A DNA stretch of 64,000 nucleotides from Streptomyces caniferus. GTDB lineage: Bacteria > Actinomycetota > Actinomycetes > Streptomycetales > Streptomycetaceae. The first letter of the stretch is position 1; the number at the start of each line of letters is the position of its first letter. The notes beneath the pieces are model-generated. The model searched no databases and was not told the DNA's origin. It was given only the letters and a program-made list of their open reading frames with translations. Shown in pieces: positions 1 to 11,395 of this stretch. A program made the position numbers and the translations under genes. The stretch is taken from NCBI RefSeq assembly GCF_009811555.1, contig NZ_BLIN01000005.1:2179501-2243500 (forward strand). The letters are read 5' to 3'.

Positions 1-112
1 GGCCGTGGGCGCCGACCGCGGCGGCGAGGTGGGTCTCGAACGATCCGAGGCCGAGCTCACCGTGCACCGCGCCGTGGCTGTGCTGATCGATGAGCGCTGG
101 GAGCCCGTCCAT
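1..112 (-). CDS. Amidohydrolase family protein, 5' end only
   Basis: The first 37 codons of a minus-strand gene that runs off the left edge. The start is an ATG at 112-110, preceded closely by a strong ribosome binding site (GAGGAGGAG). The peptide opens MDGLPALIDQHSHGAV and goes on to ELGLGSFETHLA. The D-Q-H-S-H stretch matches the first metal-binding HxH motif at the N-terminus of amidohydrolases with a TIM-barrel metal site. Only the N-terminus is visible, so the substrate cannot be named. Its neighbour upstream on the same strand is a small conserved protein at 249-632, from which it is separated by about 136 bp and a small hairpin. Confidence 0.65.
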   Translation of the reverse strand, partial: MDGLPALIDQHSHGAVHGELGLGSFETHLAAAVGAHG

Positions 113-212
113 CCGCTCCTCCTCGCCGTGAGCCCGCCGGACGCGGCCGGAGCGCCGCGCCTGGTGGGCCTAACGGACGAGGAGGTGGTGAGGTATCGGG
201 CTCCGCTTCCGG

Positions 213-230
213 CGTGCGCTCCGGCGCACG
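213..230 (-). terminator. Small hairpin after the 249-632 gene
   Basis: A perfect 7-bp stem (CGTGCGC / GCGCACG) with a TCCG loop lies 19 bases past the stop codon of the minus-strand gene at 249-632. It has no T-tract, so it is at most a weak Streptomyces-type terminator or an mRNA 3' stabiliser. Confidence 0.3.
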
Positions 231-248
231 GCGCCCGGCACCGGACCG

Positions 249-632
249 TCAGCCGTTGGCCGGGCCGCCCACCTGGATGCCCGCCATCCTGGACCACTCG
301 TAGCGGCCGGTGCGGACCTTGGCGGCGACCTCGCCGTCGAAGTCGTCGTGGAGGGTGAGGCCGGCCTTGTCGGCGGCGTCCTTGGCGGAGCCGAAGGTGT
401 CCGCGACGAGATTGCCCCACTCGCCGTCGGCCCCGACGAGCGCGATCCGGGTGCGGCCCCGGCCGATGTGCGCGAGCTGGCCCTCGGCGCTGCCGCCGTG
501 TGTGGCGGCGAAGGCGCGGATCTGCTTCGCGAGCCTGTCCGCGTGCTTGCCGGCCCGCTTGTCGGTGCGCGCCGTGGCCTTCACGTCGGCCACCGTCTCC
601 GTCTGCTCGTCCGCCTGCTGGGTGTCTGCCAT
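249..632 (-). CDS. Conserved hypothetical protein
   Basis: About 127 residues if started at MADTQQ (632); an in-frame ATG at 650 would add MGSMLF. The N-terminal 40 residues are charged (DEQTETVADVKATARTDK). The rest is a compact domain with the line GRGRTRIALVGADGEWGN and a conserved-looking EWSRMAGIQ near the end. There is no signal peptide or membrane segment, and I recognise no named domain. It starts 7 to 25 nt after the ctaB stop with no good ribosome binding site, so it is probably translated by coupling to ctaB. Function unknown. Confidence 0.75.
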   Translation of the reverse strand: MADTQQADEQTETVADVKATARTDKRAGKHADRLAKQIRAFAATHGGSAEGQLAHIGRGRTRIALVGADGEWGNLVADTFGSAKDAADKAGLTLHDDFDGEVAAKVRTGRYEWSRMAGIQVGGPANG

Positions 633-656
633 GAACAGCATGCTACCCATCGGTAA

Positions 657-1607
657 TCAACGAAGGAAGGGATCCACGGCGACGGCGACGAAGAGCAGCG
701 ACACATAGGTGATGGACCAGTGGAACAGCCGCATCTCCTTGAGCTTGGCGCCCGTGATCCCGGCCTTCGCGCGGGACTGCAGACCGTGCGCCTCCTTGAG
801 CCAGAAGGCGCCGCAGGCGACCGCGACGACGGTGTAGAACCAGCCCGTGTAGCCCAGCGGCTGCAGCAGCAGCGACACGGCCACCATCACCCAGCTGTAG
901 GCGACGATCTGCCGCGCGACGACCTTGTTGCCCGCGACGGCCGGCAGCATCGGCACACCGGCGCGCTCGTAGTCGTCCTTGACCTTCATCGACAGCGGCC
1001 AGTAATGCGGCGGCGTCCAGAAGAAGATGACGAGGAAGAGGATGAACGAGGCCCAGGAGACGGAGTTCGTCACCGCCGACCAGCCGATGAAGACCGGCAT
1101 GCAGCCGGCGATACCGCCCCAGACGATGTTCTGGCTGGTACGCCGCTTCAGGATCATCGTGTAAACGACGACGTAGAAAAGCAGCGCACCGAGCGACAGC
1201 ATCGCCGACAGCGGGTTGACGAGGAACCAGAACCAGGCCGTGGACCCCACCGCGAGGGCGGTCGCGAACACCAGGCATTCGCCGGGGCTCACCATGCCGG
1301 TGACCAGGGGCCGCTGGGACGTACGGTCCATCAGCGCGTCGATGTCACGGTCGAGGTACATGTTGAACGCGGCGGCACCGCCGGCGGAGAGGTATCCGCC
1401 GACACAGGTCGCCAGCACCAGCCACAGATTCGGCACGCCCTCGGCGGCCAGGAACATCACCGGCACCGTGGTCATCAGCAGCAGCTCGATGACCCGCGGC
1501 TTGGTCAGCGCCACGAACGCCTTGACGCGGGCCCCGAACGGCCGGTCGCCGGGACGCCCGGGGACCGGAGAAAGCGCCCCCACAGGACGGGATTCGACGG
1601 CCGTCAC
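657..1607 (-). CDS. ctaB: Protoheme IX farnesyltransferase (heme O synthase)
   Basis: Transfers a farnesyl group to heme b to make heme O, the precursor of heme A for cytochrome oxidase; an integral membrane UbiA-family prenyltransferase. The aspartate-rich motif [20 protein letters not shown] and the second conserved region [17 protein letters not shown] are present, with about nine hydrophobic segments. I chose GTG at 1607 ([12 protein letters not shown]...), which has AGGGG five bases upstream, giving 316 residues. The open frame continues upstream to 1709, but that part looks non-coding. It is divergent from tkt and followed closely by a small conserved gene. Confidence 0.95.
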   Translation of the reverse strand: MTAVESRPVGALSPVPGRPGDRPFGARVKAFVALTKPRVIELLLMTTVPVMFLAAEGVPNLWLVLATCVGGYLSAGGAAAFNMYLDRDIDALMDRTSQRPLVTGMVSPGECLVFATALAVGSTAWFWFLVNPLSAMLSLGALLFYVVVYTMILKRRTSQNIVWGGIAGCMPVFIGWSAVTNSVSWASFILFLVIFFWTPPHYWPLSMKVKDDYERAGVPMLPAVAGNKVVARQIVAYSWVMVAVSLLLQPLGYTGWFYTVVAVACGAFWLKEAHGLQSRAKAGITGAKLKEMRLFHWSITYVSLLFVAVAVDPFLR

Positions 1608-2065
1608 GCACACCCCTGGAAGTAACATCAGCGGCCTCTGCCGCAGAAGAAATAAGGCCTGCAAGCCCTTCCGGCCGTGAATACCCGGTGAAGGGCCTGC
1701 GCGTACCACGCCACTTTAGACGTTGGCCATACAGCGATCTTCGCGGGGGTCGGGTCGTGTTGGGCGCCGGGCGGTGTGGTGTCGGCGACGCCTTCCCCCG
1801 GGTGTTCGCCCGGCGTTCGGGAGGCGAAGGCCACCACCTCCCGGCAGTCTGGTCGTAGGGCCGCCGCCTCGGGGACGGGAATGCACCCGGTGCCGATGTG
1901 GTTGCCCGAAGCGACGAGCTGTCGTGGCGTCCGGCCTCCGACTGAGCGCCGGGAACACCGACTGAGCGTCGAAAAGACGCACGCACTTGCGGGGGTAGGC
2001 TCGACACCGCCTGGCGGACATACCGTCCGCGGCATTCGACATGTGGAGAGGAGCCCTGACTCAGG
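1608..2065. other. Divergent ctaB/tkt intergenic region
   Basis: A gene-free stretch of 458 bp between divergent ctaB and tkt that must hold both promoters. I see no convincing hairpin pair. The clearest structure is a direct repeat at 1938-1968 with 20-bp spacing. A TAGGCT hexamer at 1996-2001 could be a -10 for tkt, but no matching -35 is visible. Short open frames here look like chance. Confidence 0.5.
1938..1968. repeat. 11-bp direct repeat, two copies 20 bp apart
   Basis: CCGACTGAGCG occurs at 1938-1948 and again at 1958-1968. Spacing of about two helical turns, about 100 bp upstream of the tkt start, fits binding of a regulator to one face of the DNA. No regulator can be named. Confidence 0.4.
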
Positions 2066-4168
<2,103 letters not shown>

Positions 4169-4202
4169 CGCCCGCACACGACAAGTAGGAGATGCAGAAC
4201 CC

Positions 4203-5321
4203 ATGACAGACGCACTCAAGCGCCTCTCCGACGAAGGCGTCGCGATCTGGCTGGACGACCTGTCGCGCAAGCGCATCACGTCCGGCAACCTCGCCGAGCT
4301 GATCGACCAGCAGCACGTCGTCGGTGTCACGACGAACCCGTCGATCTTCCAGAAGGCGATCTCCTCGGGCGACGGCTACGAGCAGCAGGTCGCCGACCTC
4401 GCCGCCCGCAAGGTCACCGTCGAGGAAGCCATCCGCATGATCACGACGGCGGACGTCCGCGACGCCGCCGACATCCTGCGCCCGGTCTTCGACGCCACCG
4501 GCGGCCAGGACGGCCGGGTCTCCATCGAGGTGGACCCGCGCCTGGCGCACCACACCACCCCGACCATCGCCGAGGCCAAGCAGCTGGCCTGGCTGGTGGA
4601 CCGCCCGAACACGCTGATCAAGATCCCGGCCACCAAGGCGGGCCTCCCGGCGATCACCGAGGTCATCGGCCTGGGCATCAGCGTCAACGTCACCCTGATC
4701 TTCTCGCTGGAGCGCTACCGCGAGGTCATGGACGCCTACCTGGCGGGCCTGGAGAAGGCGAAGGCCGCGGGCCTGGACCTGTCCCTGATCCGTTCGGTCG
4801 CGTCCTTCTTCGTGTCCCGTGTGGACACCGAGATCGACAAGCGCCTGGAGAAGATCGGCACGGACGAGGCCAAGGCCCTCAAGGGCAAGGCCGCGCTGGC
4901 CAACGCCCGGCTGGCCTACCAGGCGTACGAGGAGGTCTTCTCCTCGGAGCGCTGGGCCGCCCTCGACAAGGCCGGCGCCAACAAGCAGCGTCCGCTGTGG
5001 GCCTCGACCGGCGTCAAGGACCCCGCGTTCAAGGACACCCTGTACGTCGAGGACCTGGTCGCCCCGGGCACGGTCAACACCATGCCGGAGGCCACCCTGG
5101 AGGCCACCGCCGACCACGGCTCGATCACCGGTGACACCGTGCGCGGCACGTACGACGCCGCCCAGGCCGACCTGGCGGCGATCGGGAAGCTCGGGATCTC
5201 GTACGACGACGTCGTCCAGGTCCTGGAGGACGAGGGCGTGGAGAAGTTCGAGGCGTCCTGGAACGACCTGCTCAAGTCCACGGAGGCGGAGCTCAAGCGC
5301 CTCGCTCCCTCGGAGGGCTGA
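4203..5321 (+). CDS. tal: Transaldolase
   Basis: Transfers a dihydroxyacetone unit from sedoheptulose 7-phosphate to glyceraldehyde 3-phosphate. It has 372 residues from ATG at 4203 ([16 protein letters not shown]), with AGGAG 11 nt upstream; this is typical of the long actinobacterial form. The Schiff-base lysine lies in [12 protein letters not shown], and substrate-binding motifs include [13 protein letters not shown] and WASTGVKDP. It lies 34 nt after tkt and 6 nt before zwf, in the same unit. An in-frame extension upstream of 4203 exists but overlaps tkt coding sequence and is not needed. Confidence 0.96.
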   Translation: MTDALKRLSDEGVAIWLDDLSRKRITSGNLAELIDQQHVVGVTTNPSIFQKAISSGDGYEQQVADLAARKVTVEEAIRMITTADVRDAADILRPVFDATGGQDGRVSIEVDPRLAHHTTPTIAEAKQLAWLVDRPNTLIKIPATKAGLPAITEVIGLGISVNVTLIFSLERYREVMDAYLAGLEKAKAAGLDLSLIRSVASFFVSRVDTEIDKRLEKIGTDEAKALKGKAALANARLAYQAYEEVFSSERWAALDKAGANKQRPLWASTGVKDPAFKDTLYVEDLVAPGTVNTMPEATLEATADHGSITGDTVRGTYDAAQADLAAIGKLGISYDDVVQVLEDEGVEKFEASWNDLLKSTEAELKRLAPSEG

Positions 5322-5327
5322 TCTCCC

Positions 5328-6860
5328 TTGTCTGATGCACACGGAGCCAACCCGCTTCGTGACGCCCTGGACCGACGGCTCCCGCGTATCGCGGGGCCGT
5401 CGGGCCTGGTGATCTTTGGCGTCACGGGCGATTTGTCCCGTAAAAAGCTGATGCCCGCCGTCTACGACCTGGCCAACCGCGGTCTGCTGCCGCCGGGTTT
5501 CTCGCTCGTCGGGTTCGCCCGCCGCGAGTGGGAGCACGAGGACTTCGCGCAGGAGGTGTACGCGGCGGTCAAGGAGCACGCCCGGACGCCGTTCCGCGAG
5601 GAGGTCTGGCAGCAGCTGGTCCAGGGCTGCCGCTTCGTCCAGGGCAACTTCGACGACGACGAGGCCTTCGAAACGCTGAAGGAGACGATAAACGAGCTCG
5701 ACAAGGCGCAGGGCACCGGCGGCAACTTCGCCTTCTACCTGTCCGTGCCGCCGAAGTTCTTCCCCCAGGTCGTCCAGCAGCTGAAGAAGCACGGGCTGGC
5801 CGACCAGAAGGAGGACTCGTGGCGGCGCGCCGTCATCGAGAAGCCCTTCGGCCACGACCTGAAGAGCGCCCAGGAGCTCAACCGGATCGTCCACGAGGTC
5901 TTCCCGCCCCACGAGGTCTTCCGGATCGACCACTACCTGGGCAAGGAGACGGTCCAGAACATCCTGGCGCTGCGGTTCGCCAACACGATGTTCGAGCCGC
6001 TGTGGAACCGCAGCTATGTCGACCACGTCCAGATCACGATGGCCGAGGACATCGGCATCGGCGGCCGGGCCGGCTACTACGACGGCATCGGCGCCGCCCG
6101 TGACGTCATCCAGAACCACCTCCTCCAGCTGCTCGCGCTGACCACCATGGAGGAGCCCGCCTCCTTCGAGGCCGATGCGCTGGTCGCGGAGAAGACCAAG
6201 GTGCTGGGCGCCGTCCGGCTGCCCAAGGACCTCGGCAAGGAGACGGTCCGCGCGCAGTACGCGGAGGGCTGGCAGGGCGGCGAGAAGGCCGTCGGCTACC
6301 TCCAGGAAGACGGCATCGACCCCAAGTCCAAGACCGACACCTACGCCGCGATCAAGCTGTCGATCGACAACCGCCGCTGGGCGGGCGTCCCCTTCTACCT
6401 GCGCACCGGCAAGCGCCTCGGCCGGCGCGTCACCGAGATCGCGGTGGTCTTCCAGCGCGCCCCGCACTCCCCCTTCGACCGCACCGCCACCGAGGAGCTG
6501 GGGCAGAACGCCCTGGTCATCCGGGTGCAGCCGGACGAGGGCGTGACCGTCAGGTTCGGCTCCAAGGTCCCGGGCACCTCGATGGAGGTCCGGGACGTGT
6601 CGATGGACTTCGCCTACGGCGAGTCCTTCACGGAGTCCAGCCCGGAGGCCTACGAGCGGCTGATCCTCGATGTGCTGCTCGGCGACGCCAACCTCTTCCC
6701 GCGCGTGGAGGAGGTGGAGCAGTCCTGGCGGATCCTCGACCCGATCGAGGCCTACTGGGACAGGCACGGCAAGCCCGCGCAGTACCCGGCGGGCACCTGG
6801 GGTCCCACCGAGGCGGACGAAATGCTCGCACGAGACGGACGGAGCTGGCGTCGGCCATGA
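5328..6860 (+). CDS. zwf: Glucose-6-phosphate 1-dehydrogenase
   Basis: Oxidises glucose 6-phosphate to 6-phosphogluconolactone, the first NADPH-forming step of the pentose phosphate pathway. It has 510 residues. The N-terminal nucleotide-binding motif is GVTGDLSRKKLMPAVYDL (residues about 28-45) and the active-site signature is RIDHYLGKETVQN near residue 200. The start is TTG at 5328, with GGAGG about 11 nt upstream inside the tal stop region. The stop overlaps the opcA ATG by four bases (ATGA), which indicates coupled translation with its assembly factor. Confidence 0.97.
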   Translation: MSDAHGANPLRDALDRRLPRIAGPSGLVIFGVTGDLSRKKLMPAVYDLANRGLLPPGFSLVGFARREWEHEDFAQEVYAAVKEHARTPFREEVWQQLVQGCRFVQGNFDDDEAFETLKETINELDKAQGTGGNFAFYLSVPPKFFPQVVQQLKKHGLADQKEDSWRRAVIEKPFGHDLKSAQELNRIVHEVFPPHEVFRIDHYLGKETVQNILALRFANTMFEPLWNRSYVDHVQITMAEDIGIGGRAGYYDGIGAARDVIQNHLLQLLALTTMEEPASFEADALVAEKTKVLGAVRLPKDLGKETVRAQYAEGWQGGEKAVGYLQEDGIDPKSKTDTYAAIKLSIDNRRWAGVPFYLRTGKRLGRRVTEIAVVFQRAPHSPFDRTATEELGQNALVIRVQPDEGVTVRFGSKVPGTSMEVRDVSMDFAYGESFTESSPEAYERLILDVLLGDANLFPRVEEVEQSWRILDPIEAYWDRHGKPAQYPAGTWGPTEADEMLARDGRSWRRP

Positions 6861-7867
6861 AGATCGATTTGACGGAAACCACGTCCAGCAAGATCAACAA
6901 GGCCCTGGTCGACGGACGCCGCGCGATCGGCACCCCGGCCATAGGCATGGTGCTCACCCTCGTCATCGTCACCGACGAGGAGAACGCCTACGACGCCCTC
7001 AAGGCGGCCAACGACGCGTCCCGTGAGCACCCCTCGCGCACCCTCGTCGTCATCAAGCGGGTCAGCCGGTCGCCGCGCGACCGCGCCAAGGCCCGCCTCG
7101 ACGCCGAGGTGCGGCTCGGCACGGACGCCGGCACCGGCGAGACGGTCATACTCCGGCTCTACGGCGACGTGATCGACCATGCCCAGTCGGTGGTGCTCCC
7201 GCTGCTGCTGCCGGACGCCCCGGTCGTGGTCTGGTGGGCGGTCAACGCCCCGCTGGACCCCGCCAAGGACCCGCTCGGCGCGCTGGCCCAGCGCCGTGTC
7301 ACCGACGCGTACGCCGCCGAGCAGCCCATCGAGGAGCTGTCGGCGCGCGCGAACACCTACACCCCGGGCGACACCGATCTGTCCTGGGCCCGCATCACGC
7401 CCTGGCGCTCCATGCTGGCGGCGGCGCTCGACCAGGCCCCGTGCACGGTCACCTCGGCCGAGGTGACCGGCGAGGAGTTCAACCCCAGCTGCGAGCTGCT
7501 CGCCATGTGGCTGGCCGACAGGCTGAAGGTCCCGGTCACCCGCAAGGTGTCCGGCGGCCCCGGTCTGACGGCCGTCCGCATGGAGTCCAGCGCCGGTGCG
7601 ATCGTGCTGGACCGCCCGGACGGTTCGCTGGCCACGCTCTCGATGCGCGGCCAGCCCGACCGCGCGGTGGCGCTCAAACGGCGGGACACCGCCGAGCTGC
7701 TCGCCGAGGAGCTGCGACGGCTCGACCCGGACGAGATCTACGCCGGCTCCCTGAAGTACGGCGTGGACCGGATCGGCGACGGCACGAACGAGCAGTCGGC
7801 GGCCGGCGGGGACACACCGGCCCCGCCCGCGGCGAAGAAGGCCGCCAAGAAGGCGGCCGCCAAGTGA
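6857..7867 (+). CDS. opcA: Glucose-6-phosphate dehydrogenase assembly protein OpcA
   Basis: 336 residues. OpcA proteins assemble and activate Zwf in cyanobacteria and actinobacteria, and this one overlaps zwf by ATGA. The central region carries conserved stretches such as LPDAPVVVWWAVNAPLDP and DLSWARITPWRSMLA. The last 20 residues are a lysine/alanine tail (PAAKKAAKKAAAK), which resembles the DNA-binding tails of nucleoid proteins and is not needed for the OpcA fold. The stop overlaps the pgl GTG. Confidence 0.93.
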   Translation: MKIDLTETTSSKINKALVDGRRAIGTPAIGMVLTLVIVTDEENAYDALKAANDASREHPSRTLVVIKRVSRSPRDRAKARLDAEVRLGTDAGTGETVILRLYGDVIDHAQSVVLPLLLPDAPVVVWWAVNAPLDPAKDPLGALAQRRVTDAYAAEQPIEELSARANTYTPGDTDLSWARITPWRSMLAAALDQAPCTVTSAEVTGEEFNPSCELLAMWLADRLKVPVTRKVSGGPGLTAVRMESSAGAIVLDRPDGSLATLSMRGQPDRAVALKRRDTAELLAEELRRLDPDEIYAGSLKYGVDRIGDGTNEQSAAGGDTPAPPAAKKAAKKAAAK

Positions 7868-8646
7868 GCGCTCCGCAGGTTGTCGTCCACCGCGACAAGG
7901 AGCTGATGGCCAAGGCCGCGGCGGCCCGGCTGATCACGAAGATCGTGGACGCCCAGACCGCCCGCGGCTTCGCCTCCGTGGTCCTGACCGGCGGGCGCAA
8001 CGGCAACGGGCTGCTCGCGGCCCTCGCCGAGGCGCCCGCCCGCGACGCCGTGGACTGGTCGCGGCTCGACCTGTGGTGGGGCGACGAGCGGTTCCTGCCG
8101 GACGGCGATCCGGAGCGCAACTACACCCAGGCCCGCCAGGTGCTGCTGGACAGCGTCCCGCTGGACCCGGCCCGGGTGCACCCGATGCCCCCGGCGGACG
8201 GCCCGTACGGCAAGGACGCGGATGCCGCCGCCGCGGCGTACGCGACCGAACTCGCCGCCGCCGCGGGCCCGGAGGACCACGGGCCGGTGCCCTCCTTCGA
8301 CGTCCTGCTGCTGGGCGTCGGGCCGGACACCCATGTGGCCTCGCTCTTCCCCGAGCTGCCCGCCGTCTACGAGCAGGAGCGGACGGTGGTGGGGGTGCAC
8401 GGCGCACCGAAGCCGCCGCCCACCCGTACCTCGCTGACCCTGCCCGCGATCCGCGCGGCACGGGAGGTCTGGCTGCTGGCGGCCGGTGCGGACAAGGCCA
8501 ATGCCGCGGCCATCGCCCTCTCCGGTGCCGGAGAGGTGCAGGCACCGGCGGCCGGCGCACGGGGGCGCAGCCGGACCCTGTGGCTGCTGGACGAGGCGGC
8601 GGCGGCCCAACTGCCGCGCGGCCTCTACCCGCCGGCCTCGGCCTGA
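7864..8646 (+). CDS. pgl: 6-phosphogluconolactonase
   Basis: Hydrolyses 6-phosphogluconolactone made by Zwf. It has 260 residues from a GTG at 7864 that overlaps the opcA stop (GTGA). Family motifs are VVLTGGRNGNGLLAAL near the N-terminus, the DLWWGDERFLPDGDPERN segment and DVLLLGVGPDTHVASLFP with the catalytic region. It closes the tkt-tal-zwf-opcA-pgl run and is followed by a long bidirectional terminator facing pgi. Confidence 0.95.
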   Translation: MSAPQVVVHRDKELMAKAAAARLITKIVDAQTARGFASVVLTGGRNGNGLLAALAEAPARDAVDWSRLDLWWGDERFLPDGDPERNYTQARQVLLDSVPLDPARVHPMPPADGPYGKDADAAAAAYATELAAAAGPEDHGPVPSFDVLLLGVGPDTHVASLFPELPAVYEQERTVVGVHGAPKPPPTRTSLTLPAIRAAREVWLLAAGADKANAAAIALSGAGEVQAPAAGARGRSRTLWLLDEAAAAQLPRGLYPPASA

Positions 8647-8664
8647 ACGCCGCACCAGGGCAAT

Positions 8665-8705
8665 GCCGAAGGCCCCGCACCCTTTGAGGGTGCGGGGCCT
8701 TCGGC
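8665..8705. terminator. Bidirectional terminator between pgl and pgi
   Basis: A perfect 18-bp inverted repeat (8665-8682 with 8688-8705, 5-nt TTTGA loop) lies between the convergent genes pgl and pgi. It is GC-rich and symmetrical, so it should act on both transcripts. Confidence 0.9.
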
Positions 8706-8738
8706 GTCACCGCGGTCACCGGGCGGCGACTCGGGGGA

Positions 8739-10400
8739 TCAACGCCCGCGCAGCGCCCGGTACGTGGCGACCAGGCCGGCCGTGGAGGCATCCAGGCCCG
8801 GCACCTCGGCGCCCTCCGTCAGGGCCGGTTCGACGCGCTTGGCGAGGACCTTGCCCAGCTCCACACCCCACTGGTCGAAGGAGTCGATGTTCCAGACCGC
8901 GCCCTGGACGAACACCTTCTGCTCGTAGAGCGCGACCAGCTGTCCCAGCACCGACGGGCTGAGTTCGCCGGCCAGGATGGTGGTGGTGGGACGGTTGCCC
9001 GGGAACGTCTTGTGCGGCACGAGTTCCTCGGCCACGCCCTCGGCACGCACCTCCTCGGGCGTCTTGCCGAAGGCCAGCGCCTGGCCCTGGGCGAACAGAT
9101 TGGCCATCAGCAGGTCGTGCTGGGCGACCAGGCCCGGCTGCAGATCGTCCACCGGCCGGGCGAAGCCGATGAAGTCGGCCGGGATCATCTTCGTGCCCTG
9201 ATGGAGCAGCTGGTAGTAGGCGTGCTGGCCGTTGGTGCCGGGCGTACCCCAGACCACGGGGCCGGTCTGCCAGGTGACCGGGTTGCCCTCGCGGTCCACG
9301 GACTTGCCGTCGGACTCCATGTCCAGCTGCTGCAGATAGGCGGTGAACTTGGAGAGGTAGTGGCTGTAGGGCAGCACGGCGTGCGACTGGGCGTCCCAGA
9401 AGTTGCCGTACCAGATGCCGAGCAGCCCCATCAGCAGCGGGGCGTTCTCCTCCGGCGGGGCGCTGCGGAAGTGCTCGTCGACGAGGTGGAAGCCGGCCAG
9501 CATCTCGCGGAAGCGCTCCGGGCCGATCGCGACCATCAGCGACAGGCCGATGGCGGAGTCGTAGGAGTAGCGGCCGCCGACCCAGTCCCAGAACTCGAAC
9601 ATGTTGTCCGTGTCGATACCGAACTCCGCCACCTTCTCGGCGTTGGTCGACACCGCCACGAAGTGCTTGGCGACGGCCTCCTGGCCGGCCCCCAGACCGG
9701 TCAGCAGCCAGTCGCGCGCCGAGGTGGCGTTGGTGATGGTCTCGATGGTGGTGAAGGTCTTCGAGGCGACGATGAACAGCGTCTCGGCCGGGTCCAGATC
9801 GCGCACCGCCTCGTGCAGATCGGCGCCGTCCACGTTGGAGACGAAGCGGAACTGCATGTCGCGGTGGGTGTAGGCGCGCAGCGCCTCGTACGCCATCGCC
9901 GGGCCCAGGTCCGAGCCGCCGATACCGATGTTGACGACGGTCTTGATGCGCCTGCCCGTGTGGCCCTTCCAGTCGCCGGAGCGGACCCGGTCGCTGAAGG
10001 TGCCCATCCTCGTCAGGACGTGGTGCACTCCGGGGACGACGTTCTCGCCGTCGCTCAGGATGGACTCGGAGGCAGGGGCGCGCAGCGCGACGTGCAGCAC
10101 GGAGCGCTGCTCGGTGATGTTGATCTTCTCGCCGCGGAACATCGCCTCCCGCAGCTCCGCCACACCGGTCGCCGCGGCCAGGTCGCGCAGCAGCCCCAGC
10201 GTCTCGTCGGTGACCAGGTGCTTGGAGTAGTCCAGGTGCAGATCGCCGACCTGAAGGGTGTAGCGCTCGGCGCGCGCCGGGTCGCGCTCGAACAGCTCGC
10301 GCAGATGCACCTGCGCCATCTGCTCCCGGTGCTTGCTCAGCGCGGTCCACTCAGGCAACTGATCGAGCCTGCTGCGGCCTTCTGCGTTCATCTCGGACAT
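8739..10400 (-). CDS. pgi: Glucose-6-phosphate isomerase
   Basis: Interconverts glucose 6-phosphate and fructose 6-phosphate, linking glycolysis with the oxidative genes just across the terminator. It has 553 residues from ATG at 10400 ([18 protein letters not shown]); AAGAAGG lies just upstream, and a second ATG three codons in is possible. The signatures [19 protein letters not shown] and [14 protein letters not shown] match the PGI family, and the C-terminal region [18 protein letters not shown] is the second signature. It appears monocistronic, because the gene upstream is a decayed MFS fragment. Confidence 0.96.
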   Translation of the reverse strand: MSEMNAEGRSRLDQLPEWTALSKHREQMAQVHLRELFERDPARAERYTLQVGDLHLDYSKHLVTDETLGLLRDLAAATGVAELREAMFRGEKINITEQRSVLHVALRAPASESILSDGENVVPGVHHVLTRMGTFSDRVRSGDWKGHTGRRIKTVVNIGIGGSDLGPAMAYEALRAYTHRDMQFRFVSNVDGADLHEAVRDLDPAETLFIVASKTFTTIETITNATSARDWLLTGLGAGQEAVAKHFVAVSTNAEKVAEFGIDTDNMFEFWDWVGGRYSYDSAIGLSLMVAIGPERFREMLAGFHLVDEHFRSAPPEENAPLLMGLLGIWYGNFWDAQSHAVLPYSHYLSKFTAYLQQLDMESDGKSVDREGNPVTWQTGPVVWGTPGTNGQHAYYQLLHQGTKMIPADFIGFARPVDDLQPGLVAQHDLLMANLFAQGQALAFGKTPEEVRAEGVAEELVPHKTFPGNRPTTTILAGELSPSVLGQLVALYEQKVFVQGAVWNIDSFDQWGVELGKVLAKRVEPALTEGAEVPGLDASTAGLVATYRALRGR

Positions 10401-10448
10401 CAGCCTTCTTCATCTCGTACCGGCCCCGCCACCTCCCAACCTAATTGA

Positions 10449-11168
10449 TCAGCGCACGGTGGGGGCACCTCCCACTCGAGCGAAGCCGAGAGTGGTGGAA
10501 GGTATCTGTCCGCCGTCGGACGAGGCGCTGTCGGGCGCCTGAAGAACAGGTAGCAGCACGACGGTGCCCAGCGCCGGCAGCCCGGCGGCCGGCCGGTTCT
10601 CGACGACCACCACCAGGGTCGCGACCAGCGCACCGATACCGACGTCGGCCGGCGCCACCGACAGACAGAAGGCGCGCAGCACCCGGTCGCGCCACAACTG
10701 GCGCAGCCCGTCGGCGTTTTCGCGCCGGAGGGTGCGCCCCGCCGTGGCCGGGCGGGCGGACGGCGGGGCGGCGTGCGGAGAGGCGACCAGGGCCGCCGCG
10801 AGGAGGTACGTGGCGGCATCGGCGAGGAACGGCAGCGCGGCACCGAGCGCGATGAGCACCGGCGCCGGCGGCCCGCCGACGAACCGGCCGGTCAGCTCCT
10901 GACCGGTCATCAGGCGGGCATTGGCGAGGTCCAGCGCCTCCTGGGGCACCACCACCGGCAGCAGGGCCGTGGCGGCGTTGTCGAAGAGCGTCTGGAGGGT
11001 GGTGAGCGCGAAGGAGAGGGCGAGCAGCGACAGCGCCGTACCGCGCAGTGCGTCACCGAAACGGGAGACGGCGGCGGCGCCCCATAACCGGCCGAAGCCG
11101 CCGTGCCAGGTGAGCGCGCCGGCTCCGGCCGTGCCTCCCGCTTCCACCTCCGCCGTGCTCCGCGTCAT
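10449..11168 (-). pseudogene. Decayed MFS transporter (internal deletion and lost C-terminal half)
   Basis: A 239-codon open frame with clear MFS pieces but not a whole protein. The N-terminus (FGRLWGAAAVSRFGDALR then GTALSLLALSF) is the usual first helix. It then jumps straight to TTLQTLFDNAATALLPVVVP and ALDLANARLMTGQELTGRFVGG, which normally follow several further helices. It then continues through helix 6 and a cytoplasmic loop and ends soon after helix 7, in a tail formed by a common intergenic repeat. Full-length relatives have about 400 residues and 12 helices, so roughly half is missing. Codon 28 is TTA. A damage-type promoter motif lies upstream at 11205-11227. The reading frame is intact, so a short product cannot be excluded. 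Confidence 0.75.
10456..10502. repeat. Streptomyces-type intergenic repeat
   Basis: GTGGGGGCACCTCCCACTCG followed by AGCGAAGCCGAGAGTGG is an imperfect palindromic element of a kind often seen between Streptomyces genes (from general familiarity, not a search). It forms the last codons of the MFS pseudogene, which suggests that the repeat marks the breakpoint where the rest of the gene was lost. Confidence 0.5.
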
Positions 11169-11204
11169 GCCGCCGCCCCCGTCCGCCTGATGTGCTTACG
11201 GAAA

Positions 11205-11227
11205 ACGGTACGGGCGACCACTGACAG
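11205..11227 (-). promoter_or_regulatory. RecA-NDp/PafBC-type damage promoter before MFS pseudogene
   Basis: On the minus strand CTGTCAGTGG, a 7-nt spacer and TACCGT fit the bipartite damage-promoter pattern TTGTCRGTGG-N7-TAnnnT, with one mismatch in the first base. The -10 lies 36 nt before the start codon of the MFS fragment. Confidence 0.6.
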
Positions 11228-11335
11228 TCGCCCTCGGGCAGCTTCCCCGGCCGTCTCCTCGGAAGCGGCCCGGTGCGGCTCGGCACGGCCGGGGCGGGAG
11301 GAAACCGCCGCTCGCGAGGGCGCACGAACGCGAAC

Positions 11336-11373
11336 GGCCCGGCCGGAGGGCGGTGTGTCCCTCCGGCCGGGCC
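11336..11373 (-). terminator. Terminator after the RbpA-family gene
   Basis: A perfect 15-bp stem (11336-11350 with 11359-11373) with an 8-nt loop begins 22 bases beyond the stop of the RbpA-family gene at 11396. Confidence 0.85.
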
Positions 11374-11395
11374 GGCCGGTGCGTGTGCGGGTCCG

